Part shown: positions 30,120 through 30,124 of the stretch, piece by piece | Layout of the letters: the number at the start of each line of letters is the position of its first letter | How positions within the stretch are numbered: position 1 is the first letter of the stretch | Virus record (IMG/VR): IMGVR_UViG_3300036760_000011 | Coordinates: 1 to 30,124 of that record | Source: a virus | DNA length: 30,124 nt | Strand: one strand, 5' to 3' | The notes under the pieces: generated by a model | Seen by the model: the letters and a program-made list of their open reading frames with translations, nothing else | Database searches by the model: none | Told to the model about the DNA's origin: nothing | Program-made: the position numbers and the translations under genes

Positions 30120-30124
30120 CGCGA

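Noticed and set aside
1-30124. CRISPR array, insertion sequence, integrase or rRNA
   Set aside because: No regularly spaced repeats, transposase or recombinase motifs, or rRNA-like sequence were seen on either strand.

Overview
This window is part of a tailed double-stranded DNA bacteriophage genome, most probably a podovirus (short tail). The left half carries a chain of rightward genes that look like T7-type ejection (internal virion) proteins, including one giant 2749-residue polyprotein-like gene, followed by a tail fibre and a lysis cassette. No host marker, integrase, tRNA or CRISPR array is visible. A Gram-negative host is an inference from the internal-core protein set. The family names below come from recognising motifs by eye, not from database searches.

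Layout. 1-12020: partial tail/nozzle protein, gp14-like internal virion protein, a second core protein and the giant ejection protein, all joined by TAATG-type stop/start overlaps or by a 1-bp gap. 12020-13609: tail fibre with a T7-like N-terminus and a collagen-like linker. 13621-15578: two small proteins of unknown role, a holin-like protein, a 61-residue protein and a DUF1906 glycoside-hydrolase-like lysin. The rightward and leftward blocks meet at 15575-15578, where the two stop codons overlap.

15575-24805 (leftward): a replication and recombination block, listed here in order of position: RuvC-like resolvase, family A DNA polymerase with 3'-5' exonuclease, Prim-Pol/D5 helicase-primase, an SSB-like protein with an acidic then basic tail, a Sak4-like ATPase, a RyR-domain protein, a Cas4/RecB-like nuclease with four candidate cluster cysteines, an SNF2-type helicase and a small basic protein. 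Most neighbours overlap by 4 bp (ATGA or GTGA), so this is one translationally coupled operon.

24806-28132: a less familiar module. Seven small leftward genes, several rich in Lys/Arg, share a duplicated domain of about 50 residues. The module is bounded by a 17-bp perfect inverted repeat (24816-24832 and 28038-28054). It ends in a 460-bp gene-free stretch that holds a 75-bp imperfect palindrome and several further stem-loops. This is the part of the window I would look at first for something undescribed (origin, regulatory RNA, or a mobile or exchangeable cassette).

28133-30124: an excisionase-like HTH protein, a GT-B glycosyltransferase-like protein, and two proteins of unknown function in DNA that is clearly more GC-rich (about 60%) than its neighbours.
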